Shown here in pieces: positions 7,527-17,424 of a stretch of 64,000 nucleotides of DNA (its first letter is position 1; every line of letters starts with the position of its first letter). A program made the position numbers and the translations under genes. The DNA comes from Desulfoplanes formicivorans (GTDB lineage: Bacteria > Desulfobacterota > Desulfovibrionia > Desulfovibrionales > Desulfomicrobiaceae). The DNA lies in contig NZ_BDFE01000015.1 of assembly GCF_001748225.1 (NCBI RefSeq), positions 1 to 64,000 on the forward strand. Direction: 5' to 3'. The notes under the pieces were generated by a model. The model did not search any database. It was not told where the DNA came from and was given only the letters and a program-made list of their open reading frames with translations.

Positions 7527-9725
7527 ATGAACCACACATCGCCTGTTCACACTGACCGCATATCCTGTTCTCCCTGGTTCACCCTGCTTGTTCCCTGCCT
7601 TGTGGTGTATGGGGTCAGTTTGTGTCTTCGCCTTGTGGAACTTCCCTTCTGGAATCCTGCATTCCTTCAGATTGACGGTGAAAAACTCATGGCCACCCAT
7701 GATGCCTATTTCTGGATGGCCGGAGCCCAAGGCACATCCTGGGCAACGGACAGAGCGCTCATGGAACTGCTCCGCATTCTTCACACCATCACTGCAGCAC
7801 CCATGGGAAATATAGCCTTTTACCTGCCCGTTATTCTCGCCCCCCTGGCCGGGTTGCCCCTGTGTTATCTGGCATGGAAGCAGGACATGCCCGAGGCAGG
7901 AATGGGCGCGGGCATCATGGGAACCGGCTGTCTGGGGTATCTGCTGCGGACCCGCCTGGGATTCTGCGACACCGACCCCTTTGCCCTGTTCATCCCCGCC
8001 CTCATGGGGACGGCCCTGATCCTCTGGGCATCTCCCCTTGTCAGGTCATCCTGGCTGACCGATGCCAAGGGCACGCCATTACCCCAACAGTCTTCAAGAA
8101 AACGATTTCTTGCAATGGCCACCCAGACCATCCTCCTCGGCCTGGTCGGACGAGTATGCTTTTGGCTCTACTACCAAAGCAATTACATCATCCTGTCATT
8201 TATTGGAATCTGCATGCTTGTCGTCATCATCCTGGCCCGCCCGGGGACACGACAAACTGCCCTGTTCGGTCTGTTGTGCCTGTACGCGGTAGCCTTCGGC
8301 GGATGGATCGGGCTGGGTGGAGCCTTTTTTTTGACGGCTCTTTTTCTGTATTTCCCGGACATTGCACGATCCCCCAAAAAAGGATGGTTCCTCCTTGTTC
8401 TGTTCGGACTGGCCATATGTTTTATCACCGGTCTGCACAACCAGGCATGGACCATCTTGTCCAAGCTGATCGCTCTGACCAAGCCAAGCAGCGTGTATCC
8501 CCCGTCCACAAATACCACCCTGCTTCTGCCTTCAGTGCTGCAAAGCATCCGTGAGGTCCAGAACGTGGATCTGCCCAATCTGTACTCCCGCATTAGCGGC
8601 AATGGTGTTCTTTTCTGGCTGGGATTTGGCGCCTACCTGTATCTGATCTGGAAAAAGCCCCTTTTTCTGACCTTTGCCCCCATTCTTGTTTTCAGCGTTT
8701 TTTCCTTCAAGCTTGGTAACCGATTCACCATGTATGGGGGGATTGTCTGGGGCGTAGCCCTTTGTTTTGGTCTGTCCACGTTGCTGAAGGCATGGGGAGT
8801 GCAATCGGGCAAACGGTTCCTTGCCCAAGTCATCCTCATAGTGATCATTGTCTGGCCGATATGGGACGTGACAAATAGCCTTCGTCCCTCCCCGATTCTT
8901 CCCAGGGTTTATGCCCAAACGTTCAAGGATCTTGCCCAAACATCTCCGAAAAAGGCACGCCTTTGGCAATGGTGGGATTACGGCTACGCAGCCCAATATT
9001 ATGCCGGTAGAATGTCTTTTGCCGATGGGGGACTGCACGACGGCCCATGGCTCTACCCCCTGGCCCTGGTCCACAGCACGGATTCCCCTGCCCAGGCCGC
9101 CCGCATGATTCGTTTTACCACCGCGGATCAGCAAAACACCTTTGAACAAAACAGCTCCCAGCCCCGGCAGGAACGCCTGCAATGGTCTGTTCCCTCTTAC
9201 CTGTCTCATCCCACCGCAGGGCTCGAAGCCCTTGGCCCACACCAGGCCGAGAACCTTGTGAACAGCATGCGCACCACTCCCCTGGAAGTGAACGTAGGTA
9301 TGCCCCCCCAGTATTTTGTTGTTTCCTGGGAAAATCTTCGTCTGGCCTACTGGATCTCCTACTTCGGCAACTGGGATCTTCTCACGGGCAAGGCAAGTCC
9401 CGGAAGAATCCAGCGCATGCGGGGCAGCATCCAGCTGGACATGCAAAACGGTGTGATCAAATCCACCCGCCAGGCCATCCCCCTGGACAGCCTCGACATC
9501 GTCTCGGACAAGGGGCCGCAGCACAGAACCTGGTCCAACGGCAAGGGACTTCACGCTATCTTCAACCAGCTCTCCCAGGAAATCTATGTCATGGATGGCA
9601 AGATGTACCGATCCATGATGATCCAGATGCTCATCAGCCCACCCGAACACTTTGCTCCGTATTTCCAGCTGGTCGTGGACCATTATCCCTGGGCCAGGGC
9701 CTACCTGGTCACTAACGCGCCCTGA
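7527..9725 (+). CDS. STT3/PglB-type oligosaccharyltransferase
   Basis: A 732-residue membrane protein with about 12-13 transmembrane segments in the first 450 residues and a soluble C-terminal domain. The catalytic motif WWDYG is at residues 482-486 (QWWDYGYAAQYYAG). THDAYFWMAGA (about 55-65) matches the first external loop acidic motif, and GFCDTDPFALFIPA (about 147-160) matches the second D-x-D/E metal-site motif of PglB/AglB. These enzymes move a lipid-linked oligosaccharide to asparagine in N-x-S/T sequons on exported proteins. The location next to the ligase, glycosyltransferase and deacetylase genes fits a glycan assembly locus. The Shine-Dalgarno sequence is weak. Confidence 0.9.
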   Translation: MNHTSPVHTDRISCSPWFTLLVPCLVVYGVSLCLRLVELPFWNPAFLQIDGEKLMATHDAYFWMAGAQGTSWATDRALMELLRILHTITAAPMGNIAFYLPVILAPLAGLPLCYLAWKQDMPEAGMGAGIMGTGCLGYLLRTRLGFCDTDPFALFIPALMGTALILWASPLVRSSWLTDAKGTPLPQQSSRKRFLAMATQTILLGLVGRVCFWLYYQSNYIILSFIGICMLVVIILARPGTRQTALFGLLCLYAVAFGGWIGLGGAFFLTALFLYFPDIARSPKKGWFLLVLFGLAICFITGLHNQAWTILSKLIALTKPSSVYPPSTNTTLLLPSVLQSIREVQNVDLPNLYSRISGNGVLFWLGFGAYLYLIWKKPLFLTFAPILVFSVFSFKLGNRFTMYGGIVWGVALCFGLSTLLKAWGVQSGKRFLAQVILIVIIVWPIWDVTNSLRPSPILPRVYAQTFKDLAQTSPKKARLWQWWDYGYAAQYYAGRMSFADGGLHDGPWLYPLALVHSTDSPAQAARMIRFTTADQQNTFEQNSSQPRQERLQWSVPSYLSHPTAGLEALGPHQAENLVNSMRTTPLEVNVGMPPQYFVVSWENLRLAYWISYFGNWDLLTGKASPGRIQRMRGSIQLDMQNGVIKSTRQAIPLDSLDIVSDKGPQHRTWSNGKGLHAIFNQLSQEIYVMDGKMYRSMMIQMLISPPEHFAPYFQLVVDHYPWARAYLVTNAP

Positions 9726-9734
9726 CGGCTTAAA

Positions 9735-9790
9735 CGGGATTCTGAATGGTCAACAAACCTCTTCCGGCTCATTGACCATTCAGAATCCCG
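9735..9790 (+). terminator. Intrinsic-type hairpin after STT3 gene
   Basis: A perfect 19-bp inverted repeat (cgggattctgaatggtcaa at 9735-9753, complement at 9772-9790) with an 18-base loop is followed by aattttcccc. It begins 9 nt after the STT3 stop. The T-run is short, but position and stem length fit a terminator. Confidence 0.65.
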
Positions 9791-9994
9791 AATTTTCCCC
9801 TGGCTCAATAAACCACCCTGCCTGTACAGAAACGCTCTCCTTACGAACAACCATCTCCTTCCTGTTATCTTGTGGGCCAACCCTCTGGCCAACAGCAACA
9901 AAACATCCTATGAATCGGGCTAGGCAATCGTTACCGGTCCAGCCGGACGTTTGAGCAAACAAATTCCCGCCATCCTTGTTTCAAGGAGATTGCT

Positions 9995-11122
9995 GTGATG
10001 CATATGCTCCGTTCGTTTCCGGGTCTGAAGACCATACTGTTCCTCCCGGCCGTGCTTGTTCTGCTTGCAGGATGCAGAGACCCTCAACCACCAGCGTCCC
10101 CGGCCATCCGCCCTGTCAGGGCGGTCAAGGCCCGCTTGTTTTCCCGCACAGATACTTTTGTTTTTTCAGGCACAACCAAAGCCTGGCGCAGTGCCGAACT
10201 GTCCTTTCGCATTCCCGGCGAGCTGCTCCAATTACCGGTTGAGGTCGGCAGTTTTCTGCAAACGGGTGATCTTGTGGCCCGTCTGGACCCAAGGGATTAC
10301 GCAACCCGGGTGCGCGCCCTTGAGAGCCAATGGGCCGGAGCCCGAGCCGCATTGACCGAAGCAGAATTGCGCTTTGTACGGTACAAAAAACTCAGGGCTT
10401 CAGGCTCCATTGCCGTTTCTGCCCTGGACACGGCCGAAGCCGCGTACAAAGGGGCCCAGGCCACAGTCAAAGCATTGGCCAATTCCCTGACCAAGGCGCG
10501 GGACGACCTGGCCGATACCCGTTTGGACGCGCCCTTTTCCGGGTATATCACCCGAAAATACAAAGACAATTTTGAAACGGTTTCTGCAGGCATGCCCATT
10601 GTGACCCTGCAGGATTTTTCACGCATGGAAGTGGTAGTGGGCATTCCGGATACAATCATGGCCAAAGGTGGCGTTGACACGGGCATTCAATGTACGGTGA
10701 GCGCCTTTCCCGACCACGTTTTTGCCGCACGCATCAAGGAACTGGCTAGGGACGCCGATCCCATCACCCGAACCTTTAAACTGACCGTAATCTTTGACAA
10801 ACCCGACGACCTTGCCATCACTCCAGGCATGACCGCCGAAGTGCATCTGCACGCCATCAACCAGCGTCCGGGGACGGTCATGGTGCCGGAAACAGCCCTT
10901 TTTCCCAGGGGTAAGGGATCCCGGGTGTGGGTGATCAATGGCACAACCCACACCGTATCCAGTCGCCCGGTGACCATTGCGTCCCTGAACGCCGAGGGTG
11001 CCGTGCTCTTTGGAGATCTGGAACCAGGTGAACTTGTTGTCACGGCAGGAACCAATAGTTTGAGTGAAGGCCAGAAGGTGCGCATCCTGGATCACGGGCC
11101 GGGCCACAGGGGTGCATCGTGA
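9995..11122 (+). CDS. RND efflux periplasmic adaptor (membrane fusion lipoprotein)
   Basis: The reading frame opens with GTG 9995 or ATG 9998 after tcaaggagatt. The N-terminus is a lipoprotein signal ending in LVLLAGC (lipobox). The body has the HlyD/AcrA layout: RIPGELLQLPVEVGSFLQTGDLVARLDPRDY (lipoyl half), an alpha-hairpin rich in A/E/K/R (about 110-165), DTRLDAPFSGYITRK (second lipoyl half), then a beta-barrel and a membrane-proximal domain ending with LEPGELVVTAGTNSLSEGQKV. About 375 residues is normal for the family. Its stop overlaps the GTG start of the RND pump by 4 nt, so the two form a translationally coupled operon. Substrates are unknown. Confidence 0.92.
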   Translation: MMHMLRSFPGLKTILFLPAVLVLLAGCRDPQPPASPAIRPVRAVKARLFSRTDTFVFSGTTKAWRSAELSFRIPGELLQLPVEVGSFLQTGDLVARLDPRDYATRVRALESQWAGARAALTEAELRFVRYKKLRASGSIAVSALDTAEAAYKGAQATVKALANSLTKARDDLADTRLDAPFSGYITRKYKDNFETVSAGMPIVTLQDFSRMEVVVGIPDTIMAKGGVDTGIQCTVSAFPDHVFAARIKELARDADPITRTFKLTVIFDKPDDLAITPGMTAEVHLHAINQRPGTVMVPETALFPRGKGSRVWVINGTTHTVSSRPVTIASLNAEGAVLFGDLEPGELVVTAGTNSLSEGQKVRILDHGPGHRGAS

Positions 11123-14100
11123 ATTTGACCCAATACGCCCTTGGCAAACGGACTCTGGTCATCTTTGCCACCCTGGTGCTGACTCTGGCGGGTATTATGG
11201 CCCAAGTCGGCATGGGCAAGCTCGAGGACCCGGAATTCAGCATCAAGACGGCCATGGTCACCACCACCTATGCCGGGGCAAGCGCCCTGGAAGTGGAACA
11301 GGAAGTGACCGACATACTGGAAACCTCCATCCAGCGCCTGCCCAGTCTGGACCATGTCCGCTCCTTGTCCACACCAGGTCACTCCAGAATCTGGGTGGAT
11401 TTCAAGGAATCCTTTCGCAAGAAGGACCTGCCCCAGCTTTTCGACAACCTGCGCAAAAAAGTGGCCGAGGTGGCCAATGATCTGCCTCCGGGTGCGGGCA
11501 CGCCCGTGGTCGAGGATGATTTCGGCGATGTCTACGGCATCTTCCTGGCCGTGGTCAGCCACGGTCTGCCCCATGATGAGCTCAAGGACTATGCCGACGA
11601 CATCCGGCGTGAGCTTCTTCTGGTCAAGGATGTGGCCCGCATTGAATTGTGGGGAAACCAGCCCCAGTGCATCTGGCTGGAGGTCTCCAGGGCGCGTATG
11701 GACGAGCTGGGCATTCCCTTTGAAGTTCTGGCCCAAACCCTGGGCCAGCAGAACCTGGTCGTGGACAGCGGCCATGCCGATCTGGGACAATGGCGCATCA
11801 GAATGGATGTGGGCGGTACATACAATGCCGTGACAGAAATCGGCAATCAGGTCATCAGGAGCCCGGGGTCGGACACACTTGTCAGAATCCGGGATATTGC
11901 CAAGGTCAAAAAAGGGTATCTTGATCCGCCGGTGTGGAAAATGCGCTTTGATGGCAAACCAGCCATCGGGCTGGCCATTTCCACGGTTTCCGGAGGCAAT
12001 GTGGTTGATATGGGCAAGCGGGTCAGGGCCCGACTGGACGAACTCATCCAGGAAATCCCCCTGGGCCTTTCCGTGGAGACCGTGGCCTTTCAGCCCGAAC
12101 TGGTCCAGGCTTCCATTGAGGAATTCATGCTCAACCTGGTGGAGGCCGTGGTCATTGTCATTGCCCTACTCCTTGTATGCATGGGGCTTTCTTCGGGGCT
12201 GCTCATCGGTGTTGGCCTGGTCATCACCATCTGCATTACCTTTGGAGCCATGTACGCTCTGGGGCTGACCCTGGACCGGGTCACCCTGGGAGCCCTCATC
12301 GTGGCCCTGGGTATGCTGGTGGACAACGCCATCGTGGTAACCGAGGGCATGCTGGTCAAAATGCAGCGAGGCATGTCCGGGGTTCAGGCCGGAGCGCACG
12401 TCTGCAGGGAAACCGCCTGGCCGCTTTTGGGCGCAACCCTGGTGGCCGCCCTTGCCTTTTTGCCCATTTTTCTTTCTCCCAACAATGTGGGCGAATACTG
12501 CGTGGGTCTGTTCAAGGTCGTCAGCCTTTCCCTTGGCATCAGCTGGATTCTGGCCCTCACCGTAACTCCCATTCTGTGTGACAGGTGGCTGAACCCCAAG
12601 GTGGTGGGCAGACACGGCGATCCCTATGCAGGCAGGATGTTTGGGATGTACCGGAAGCTGGTTGGCTTTGCCCTTGGACACCGAACCCTGACCATTGGGA
12701 TCATGATCGCCTTGTTCGTGGCGGCCTTACAGGGATTTTCCCTGGTCAAACGGGAATTTTTTCCCGAAAGCAGACGGGCCCAGCTGATGATTGACTACTG
12801 GCGGGACCAGGGCACGGACATCCGGGCGGTTGATGCCGATCTCAAATCCCTTGAACGCGCCCTTCTTGCCCACGAACATGTCACAAGCGTGGCCACCTTT
12901 GTGGGAGCCGGTCCCCATCGTTTTTATCTGCCCCTTGAGCCGCAGGTACCCAACACTGCTTATGGCTATCTGCTCCTCAATCTGGACAGCGGCGACAGCA
13001 TTCCCGAGGTGAGGGCCTTTGCCAGAACGTATCTGACCAACCACTTTCCCCAGGCCGATCCCCGGGTACGCCGGTTTCCCCTGGGGTCGCCGTCTCCATT
13101 CAAAATCGCCACCCGGTTCAGGGGCCCTGATCCCGTCATTCTTCACCAGCTCGCCGATCAGGCCACCGCCATCATGCGTAACTGCCCTCTGGTGCAGGAC
13201 GTGCGTGATGACTGGAGAAACCGGGTACTGACCATTGTTCCCCAATATGATGCCTCCCGGGGACTTTTGGCCGGGACCACCCGCCAGGATGTGGCCGGGA
13301 CTCTCAAACGGGTGTATGAATGGTCCGCCGTTGGCTTGTACCGGGAGCACAACCGCCTCATCCCCATTATGGTCCGGCCTCCGGCCAAAGAACGCCAGCG
13401 CATGGGTGACCTTTTGACTGTGCAAGTCCGTCCGGTCGGCTCCATGCAGGGCGTACCCCTGGCCACGGTGGTCAATGGAGTAGATTTGACCTGGGAGGAA
13501 TCCCAGATACGAAGATACGACCATCAACGATGCATCACGGCCCAATGCGACCCCATCCCCGGGGTGACCATGTCCGAGGCTCTGCAAGCCATGCGCTCCC
13601 AACTGGACGCCATTAAACTGCCTCCAGGCTACACCATGGAATGGGGTGGCAGCGTGGAAACATCACAGGATTCCACCCAGTATGTTCTCAAGGGTGTGCC
13701 CCTGTCGTTTCTGCTCATGGCCCTGGTCGTGGTGGCCCTGTTCAATGGCATGCGCCAGCCTCTGATCATCCTGTGCATCCTCCCTCTGGCCCTCATCGGA
13801 GTCTCCCTGGGGCTGCTTGCCACGGACAAACCCTTCGGGTTCATGGCCCTGCTCGGGTTCTTGAGCCTGGCAGGCATGCTCATCAAGAACGCAGTGGTTC
13901 TTTTAGATCAGATGGATGCGGAAATCCGAGGCGGCAAGGATCCATACCAGGCCATTCTGGATTCTGCCGTGAGCAGGATGCGCCCGGTGCTCATGGCAGC
14001 CATCTCAACGGTCCTTGGGATGACGCCCCTGATCTTCGACCGTTTCTGGGTGGCCATGGCCGTGACCATCTGCTTCGGCCTGACCTTTGCCACCGTGCTG

Positions 14101-14175
14101 ACCCTCATCGTGGTTCCGGTCCTGTATGCGGTGTTCTTCAGAATCAAGACACCCACCCCAACGTCTCGTACGTGA
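11119..14175 (+). CDS. RND multidrug efflux permease (AcrB family)
   Basis: A 1018-residue inner-membrane RND pump. It has the duplicated layout of the HAE/AcrB family: one N-terminal membrane helix, a large periplasmic domain (with GKLEDPEF and YAGASALEVEQEVTD near the start), helices around residues 335-530 containing GALIVALGMLVDNAIVVTEG (the conserved TM4 region with the proton-relay Asp), a second periplasmic loop and a second helix set with FLSLAGMLIKNAVVLLDQ. The start is GTG 11119 inside the stop of the adaptor gene. No outer-membrane TolC-like gene follows, so the channel must be encoded elsewhere. Confidence 0.93.
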   Translation: MNLTQYALGKRTLVIFATLVLTLAGIMAQVGMGKLEDPEFSIKTAMVTTTYAGASALEVEQEVTDILETSIQRLPSLDHVRSLSTPGHSRIWVDFKESFRKKDLPQLFDNLRKKVAEVANDLPPGAGTPVVEDDFGDVYGIFLAVVSHGLPHDELKDYADDIRRELLLVKDVARIELWGNQPQCIWLEVSRARMDELGIPFEVLAQTLGQQNLVVDSGHADLGQWRIRMDVGGTYNAVTEIGNQVIRSPGSDTLVRIRDIAKVKKGYLDPPVWKMRFDGKPAIGLAISTVSGGNVVDMGKRVRARLDELIQEIPLGLSVETVAFQPELVQASIEEFMLNLVEAVVIVIALLLVCMGLSSGLLIGVGLVITICITFGAMYALGLTLDRVTLGALIVALGMLVDNAIVVTEGMLVKMQRGMSGVQAGAHVCRETAWPLLGATLVAALAFLPIFLSPNNVGEYCVGLFKVVSLSLGISWILALTVTPILCDRWLNPKVVGRHGDPYAGRMFGMYRKLVGFALGHRTLTIGIMIALFVAALQGFSLVKREFFPESRRAQLMIDYWRDQGTDIRAVDADLKSLERALLAHEHVTSVATFVGAGPHRFYLPLEPQVPNTAYGYLLLNLDSGDSIPEVRAFARTYLTNHFPQADPRVRRFPLGSPSPFKIATRFRGPDPVILHQLADQATAIMRNCPLVQDVRDDWRNRVLTIVPQYDASRGLLAGTTRQDVAGTLKRVYEWSAVGLYREHNRLIPIMVRPPAKERQRMGDLLTVQVRPVGSMQGVPLATVVNGVDLTWEESQIRRYDHQRCITAQCDPIPGVTMSEALQAMRSQLDAIKLPPGYTMEWGGSVETSQDSTQYVLKGVPLSFLLMALVVVALFNGMRQPLIILCILPLALIGVSLGLLATDKPFGFMALLGFLSLAGMLIKNAVVLLDQMDAEIRGGKDPYQAILDSAVSRMRPVLMAAISTVLGMTPLIFDRFWVAMAVTICFGLTFATVLTLIVVPVLYAVFFRIKTPTPTSRT

Positions 14176-14305
14176 GCTGGAACAAGGATCGTCCATGATC
14201 ACGGTTTCAAGTGCTTCAGCTTGAGGACAAGCAGAAAGCAATCCGTGTCATCCCGGGGTGACAAATTCCTGTGAAGATATCTTCCGGCCATTCCTCCATC
14301 GGGCA

Positions 14306-14334
14306 TTGACTTCTTTGCCCCTATCCGTATTGTG
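14306..14334 (+). promoter_or_regulatory. Candidate sigma-70 promoter for msrAB
   Basis: TTGACT (14306-14311) is followed after 16 bases by TATTGT (14328-14333), about 39 bases upstream of the msrAB start at 14373. Assigned by similarity to the consensus only. Confidence 0.4.
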
Positions 14335-14372
14335 ATGGTTGCACTCGACCCACAATGTACCGAGGAGAAGCC

Positions 14373-15461
14373 ATGAAGATCTTCCTGCCCCTGCTTGTAA
14401 CCATGCTGTTCGTCATTGTTCCTGCGGTTCTCGTTGCCGCAACCATGCCGGAAAACCGGGAAACGACATCAGGCCTCAAAACGGCAACCTTTGCCGGCGG
14501 ATGTTTCTGGTGCACGGAATCGGATTTTGAAAAGCTGGACGGGGTGATCAAAGTCATTTCCGGGTATACCGGCGGCCATGTTGCCAATCCCACCTACGAG
14601 CAGGTTTCTTCGGGAAGCACCGGCCATGTGGAAGCCATCCAGGTGACCTATGACCCGGACAAAATCACTTACGCCTTTCTTGTGGACTGGCTCTGGCGGC
14701 ATATCGACCCCACGGACGCAGGCGGGCAGTTCGTTGACCGGGGGGATCAATATGCTTCGGCCATCTTTTATCACGACCAGACCCAGCTGGACATTGCCAC
14801 GGCATCAAAAAAAGCCCTTGAACAGTCCGGGATATTTGCCAAACCCATTGTCACCGCCATCCGCCCCCTGGAAACCTTTTATCCGGCTGAAACGTATCAC
14901 CAGGATTATTACAAAAAACACGGTATTCAGTACAAATTTTATCGGTACCGGTCAGGACGCGATGATTTTCTCAAGGCCACCTGGGGCGACCGGCTGGACC
15001 GACGGTCCATGGTCATAGGCCCGGGATTTGTCAAACCCGGGGAAGCGAAACTGCGGAGCATGCTCACCCCGCTTCAATACAAGGTCACCCAGGAAGAAGG
15101 AACCGAGCCACCTTTTGACAATGCCTATTGGGACAACAAGAAAGACGGCATCTACGTGGACATCGTCTCGGGCGAGCCCCTGTTCAGTTCCAGGGACAAA
15201 TATGTTTCCGGAACGGGCTGGCCCAGTTTCACCCGTCCCCTTGAGCCAGACAACATTGTCACCCGGGAAGACCGCAAGCTGTTTGCCGTACGCACCGAGG
15301 TCCGAAGTCGAATGGGGGATAACCACCTGGGTCATGTGTTTGAAGACGGCCCGCAGCCAACAGGACTGCGCTACTGCATGAACTCGGCGGCCCTGCGGTT
15401 TGTGCCTGTTGAGGATCTGGAACAGGAAGGATACGGCGCGTATGTGAAACATTTTGAGTAA
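14373..15461 (+). CDS. msrAB: Exported MsrA-MsrB fusion methionine sulfoxide reductase
   Basis: ATG 14373 follows cgaggagaagcc and gives 362 residues; an ATG at 14355 is in frame but has no ribosome site. A signal peptide or anchor (about 1-24, [17 protein letters not shown]) precedes the MsrA domain, which has [18 protein letters not shown] (catalytic Cys in GCFWC) and GYTGGH. The MsrB domain follows from about residue 210 with [24 protein letters not shown] and [11 protein letters not shown] (catalytic Cys). The protein reduces both S- and R-methionine sulfoxide, here probably in the periplasm. The usual MsrA motif is GCFWG or GCFWC, so the second Cys is acceptable. The Cys-x2-Cys zinc pairs of some MsrB proteins are not seen. 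Confidence 0.93.
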   Translation: MKIFLPLLVTMLFVIVPAVLVAATMPENRETTSGLKTATFAGGCFWCTESDFEKLDGVIKVISGYTGGHVANPTYEQVSSGSTGHVEAIQVTYDPDKITYAFLVDWLWRHIDPTDAGGQFVDRGDQYASAIFYHDQTQLDIATASKKALEQSGIFAKPIVTAIRPLETFYPAETYHQDYYKKHGIQYKFYRYRSGRDDFLKATWGDRLDRRSMVIGPGFVKPGEAKLRSMLTPLQYKVTQEEGTEPPFDNAYWDNKKDGIYVDIVSGEPLFSSRDKYVSGTGWPSFTRPLEPDNIVTREDRKLFAVRTEVRSRMGDNHLGHVFEDGPQPTGLRYCMNSAALRFVPVEDLEQEGYGAYVKHFE

Positions 15462-15614
15462 CCACGTCCAGCCAACCGCGTGGAGGATGGCACAAACCAG
15501 CAAGCAGAGCGCAAAACAAGGGCCATGAGAAGGAAATGAGCCCCAAAGCCAAGCTCTGTGTCCAAGCCCCTGGAACAACCGCCCGGGCCTCCCCCAAACC
15601 TTTTTTCCTCCTTT

Positions 15615-15668
15615 CCAAGACAGCGCGAGGCGACCGGTCATAATGCCGGCCGCCTCGCGCTGTCTTGG
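15615..15668. terminator. Hairpin between convergent msrAB and arsC
   Basis: ccaagacagcgcgaggcg (15615-15632) pairs perfectly with 15651-15668, with four more pairs (ccgg) inside after one mismatch and an 8-base loop. It lies between two converging genes. No long T-run follows on either side, so it may act as a bidirectional terminator or a transcript-stabilising hairpin. Confidence 0.6.
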
Positions 15669-15711
15669 AGACTCATGACAACCCCATCCCCTTTTGGAAT
15701 CATTCGACCCG

Positions 15712-16137
15712 TCACAATGTCTGGGGCAAGGTCAACACATACTCCCAGATCTCGTCGCGCACCCGCCTGAAATGCTTCAAAGCCTCTTCTTCAGATGACG
15801 CCCCCTTGGCCAGGGCCGGAGGATCGTCAAAACCATGGTGCACATGTTTGACCGCACCGGGAAAAACCGGACAGGTTTCATTGGCATGACCGCACAAGGT
15901 GATGACGTAATCAAAATCCTTCCGGGGTAACTGGTCAATGGTCTTGGAAAATTGACCGGACATGTCCACGCCTGCCTCGGCCATGACCTTAACCGCCATG
16001 GGGTTGAGGCCGTGTTTGACGATCCCTGCGGAAAAAGGCTCGATCTCATCGCCCTTGAGGGTCCTGGCCCAGGCTTCGGCCATCTGACTGCGGCAGGAAT
16101 TGCCCGTACACAAAAAGAGAATGCGCGTTTTTTCCAT
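15712..16137 (-). CDS. arsC: Arsenate reductase, thioredoxin-coupled (LMW-phosphatase fold)
   Basis: About 141 residues. The P-loop [17 protein letters not shown] near the N-terminus (C-x-x-N-x-C-R) and the later Cys pair in [13 protein letters not shown] match the thioredoxin-dependent ArsC type of Gram-positives and many proteobacteria. The enzyme reduces arsenate to arsenite, relaying electrons through three cysteines to thioredoxin. It is the last gene of the minus-strand ars operon, 52 nt after the ACR3 gene. Two adjacent Met codons at 16140 and 16137 could serve as start; I list the second. Confidence 0.92.
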   Translation of the reverse strand: MEKTRILFLCTGNSCRSQMAEAWARTLKGDEIEPFSAGIVKHGLNPMAVKVMAEAGVDMSGQFSKTIDQLPRKDFDYVITLCGHANETCPVFPGAVKHVHHGFDDPPALAKGASSEEEALKHFRRVRDEIWEYVLTLPQTL

Positions 16138-16191
16138 CAACGACCTCGTTGCCGGTTGAATTGGTTAGGCTTCATACGTCCTTTGTACGGC

Positions 16192-17307
16192 TCATTGCTT
16201 TTGATGCGACTGATCCAGGGGGCAGGCGTAGTGGCACACCCCGGCAGGCGTCGTCATGGTAAAGGGGAAGAAGCGTTTTTTGATCCACAAGGCCACATGA
16301 ACCAGACCAATAAGCACGGGAACCTCCACCAAGGGACCAATAACCGCGGCAAAGGCCTGGCCCGAATCAATCCCGAACACGGCAACAGCCACGGCAATGG
16401 CCAGCTCGAAATTGTTGGAGGCCGCCGTGAAGCTGAGGGTTGTTGACTGCTCGTAGGTCGCTTTGACCTTTCTGGACATGTAAAAGGAAACCAGGAACAT
16501 GGCCACAAAATAGATACACAGGGGAATGGCAATGCGGACCACATCCAGGGGGAGCTGCACAATATGTTCTCCCTTAAGGGAAAACATGACCAGGATGGTG
16601 AACAACAGGGCGATAAGGGTCAAGGGACTGATTTTGGGAATAAACACCTGCTCATACCACTTCTTGCCCCTGGTTCGAAGGCCTATAAGGCGGGAAATGA
16701 TTCCGGCCAAAAAGGGGATGCCCAAATAGATGAACACAGACTCGGCAATGCTGGCCATGGAGATGTGCACTTCCGAGCCGGCAAAACCCAGAACCGGAGG
16801 AAGTACGGTGATGAACACGTAAGCGTATACGGAAAAGAACAGCACCTGAAAGATGGAATTAAAGGCCACTAATCCGGCGCAGTACTCGCAATCACCACCG
16901 GCAAGGTCATTCCACACAATGACCATGGCAATGCACCGGGCCAGCCCGATGAGAATAAGTCCCACCATGTACTCGTTGTTTCCGGAAAGAAATGTTACGG
17001 CCAAAAAAAACATGAGTACCGGCCCGACGAGCCAGTTCTGCACCAGGGACAGGGAAAGCACTCGGATATCTTTGAATACCCGACCCAGCTCCTCATACTT
17101 CACCTTGGCCAGGGGCGGATACATCATGAGAATGAGCCCCACGGCAATGGGGATATTGGTGGTACCCACCTGAAAAAAGTTGATAACATGCTGCACGCCA
17201 GGGGCGAGATAACCCATCCCGACCCCGACAAACATGGCCAGAAAAATCCACAATGTCAGGTACCGATCCAAAAAGGAAAGTCTTCTGGTGACGGATGGAG
17301 TTGTCAT
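16192..17307 (-). CDS. acr3: Arsenite efflux permease ACR3
   Basis: The start at 17307 ([18 protein letters not shown]) follows an aggga box; the longer frame to 17355 is unlikely. The 371-residue protein has about ten membrane segments. [19 protein letters not shown] carries the conserved cysteine of ACR3 transporters, and a charged [21 protein letters not shown] segment holds the conserved glutamate late in the protein. ACR3 exports arsenite driven by the proton gradient. It precedes arsC and follows the CcdA/ArsG-like gene in the same direction. The C-terminal tail contains an extra Cys ([10 protein letters not shown]). Confidence 0.94.
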   Translation of the reverse strand: MTTPSVTRRLSFLDRYLTLWIFLAMFVGVGMGYLAPGVQHVINFFQVGTTNIPIAVGLILMMYPPLAKVKYEELGRVFKDIRVLSLSLVQNWLVGPVLMFFLAVTFLSGNNEYMVGLILIGLARCIAMVIVWNDLAGGDCEYCAGLVAFNSIFQVLFFSVYAYVFITVLPPVLGFAGSEVHISMASIAESVFIYLGIPFLAGIISRLIGLRTRGKKWYEQVFIPKISPLTLIALLFTILVMFSLKGEHIVQLPLDVVRIAIPLCIYFVAMFLVSFYMSRKVKATYEQSTTLSFTAASNNFELAIAVAVAVFGIDSGQAFAAVIGPLVEVPVLIGLVHVALWIKKRFFPFTMTTPAGVCHYACPLDQSHQKQ

Positions 17308-17424
17308 GGAATGTGTCCCTGAAAAAGATAAAGGGTTGAGCAACGTGGGTCGCACCAGGTGCGTACACTCGCCGCCAGATACATATATTCCTTGGGATTA
17401 TGCCATTTGGGTGACCGTTTGTTT

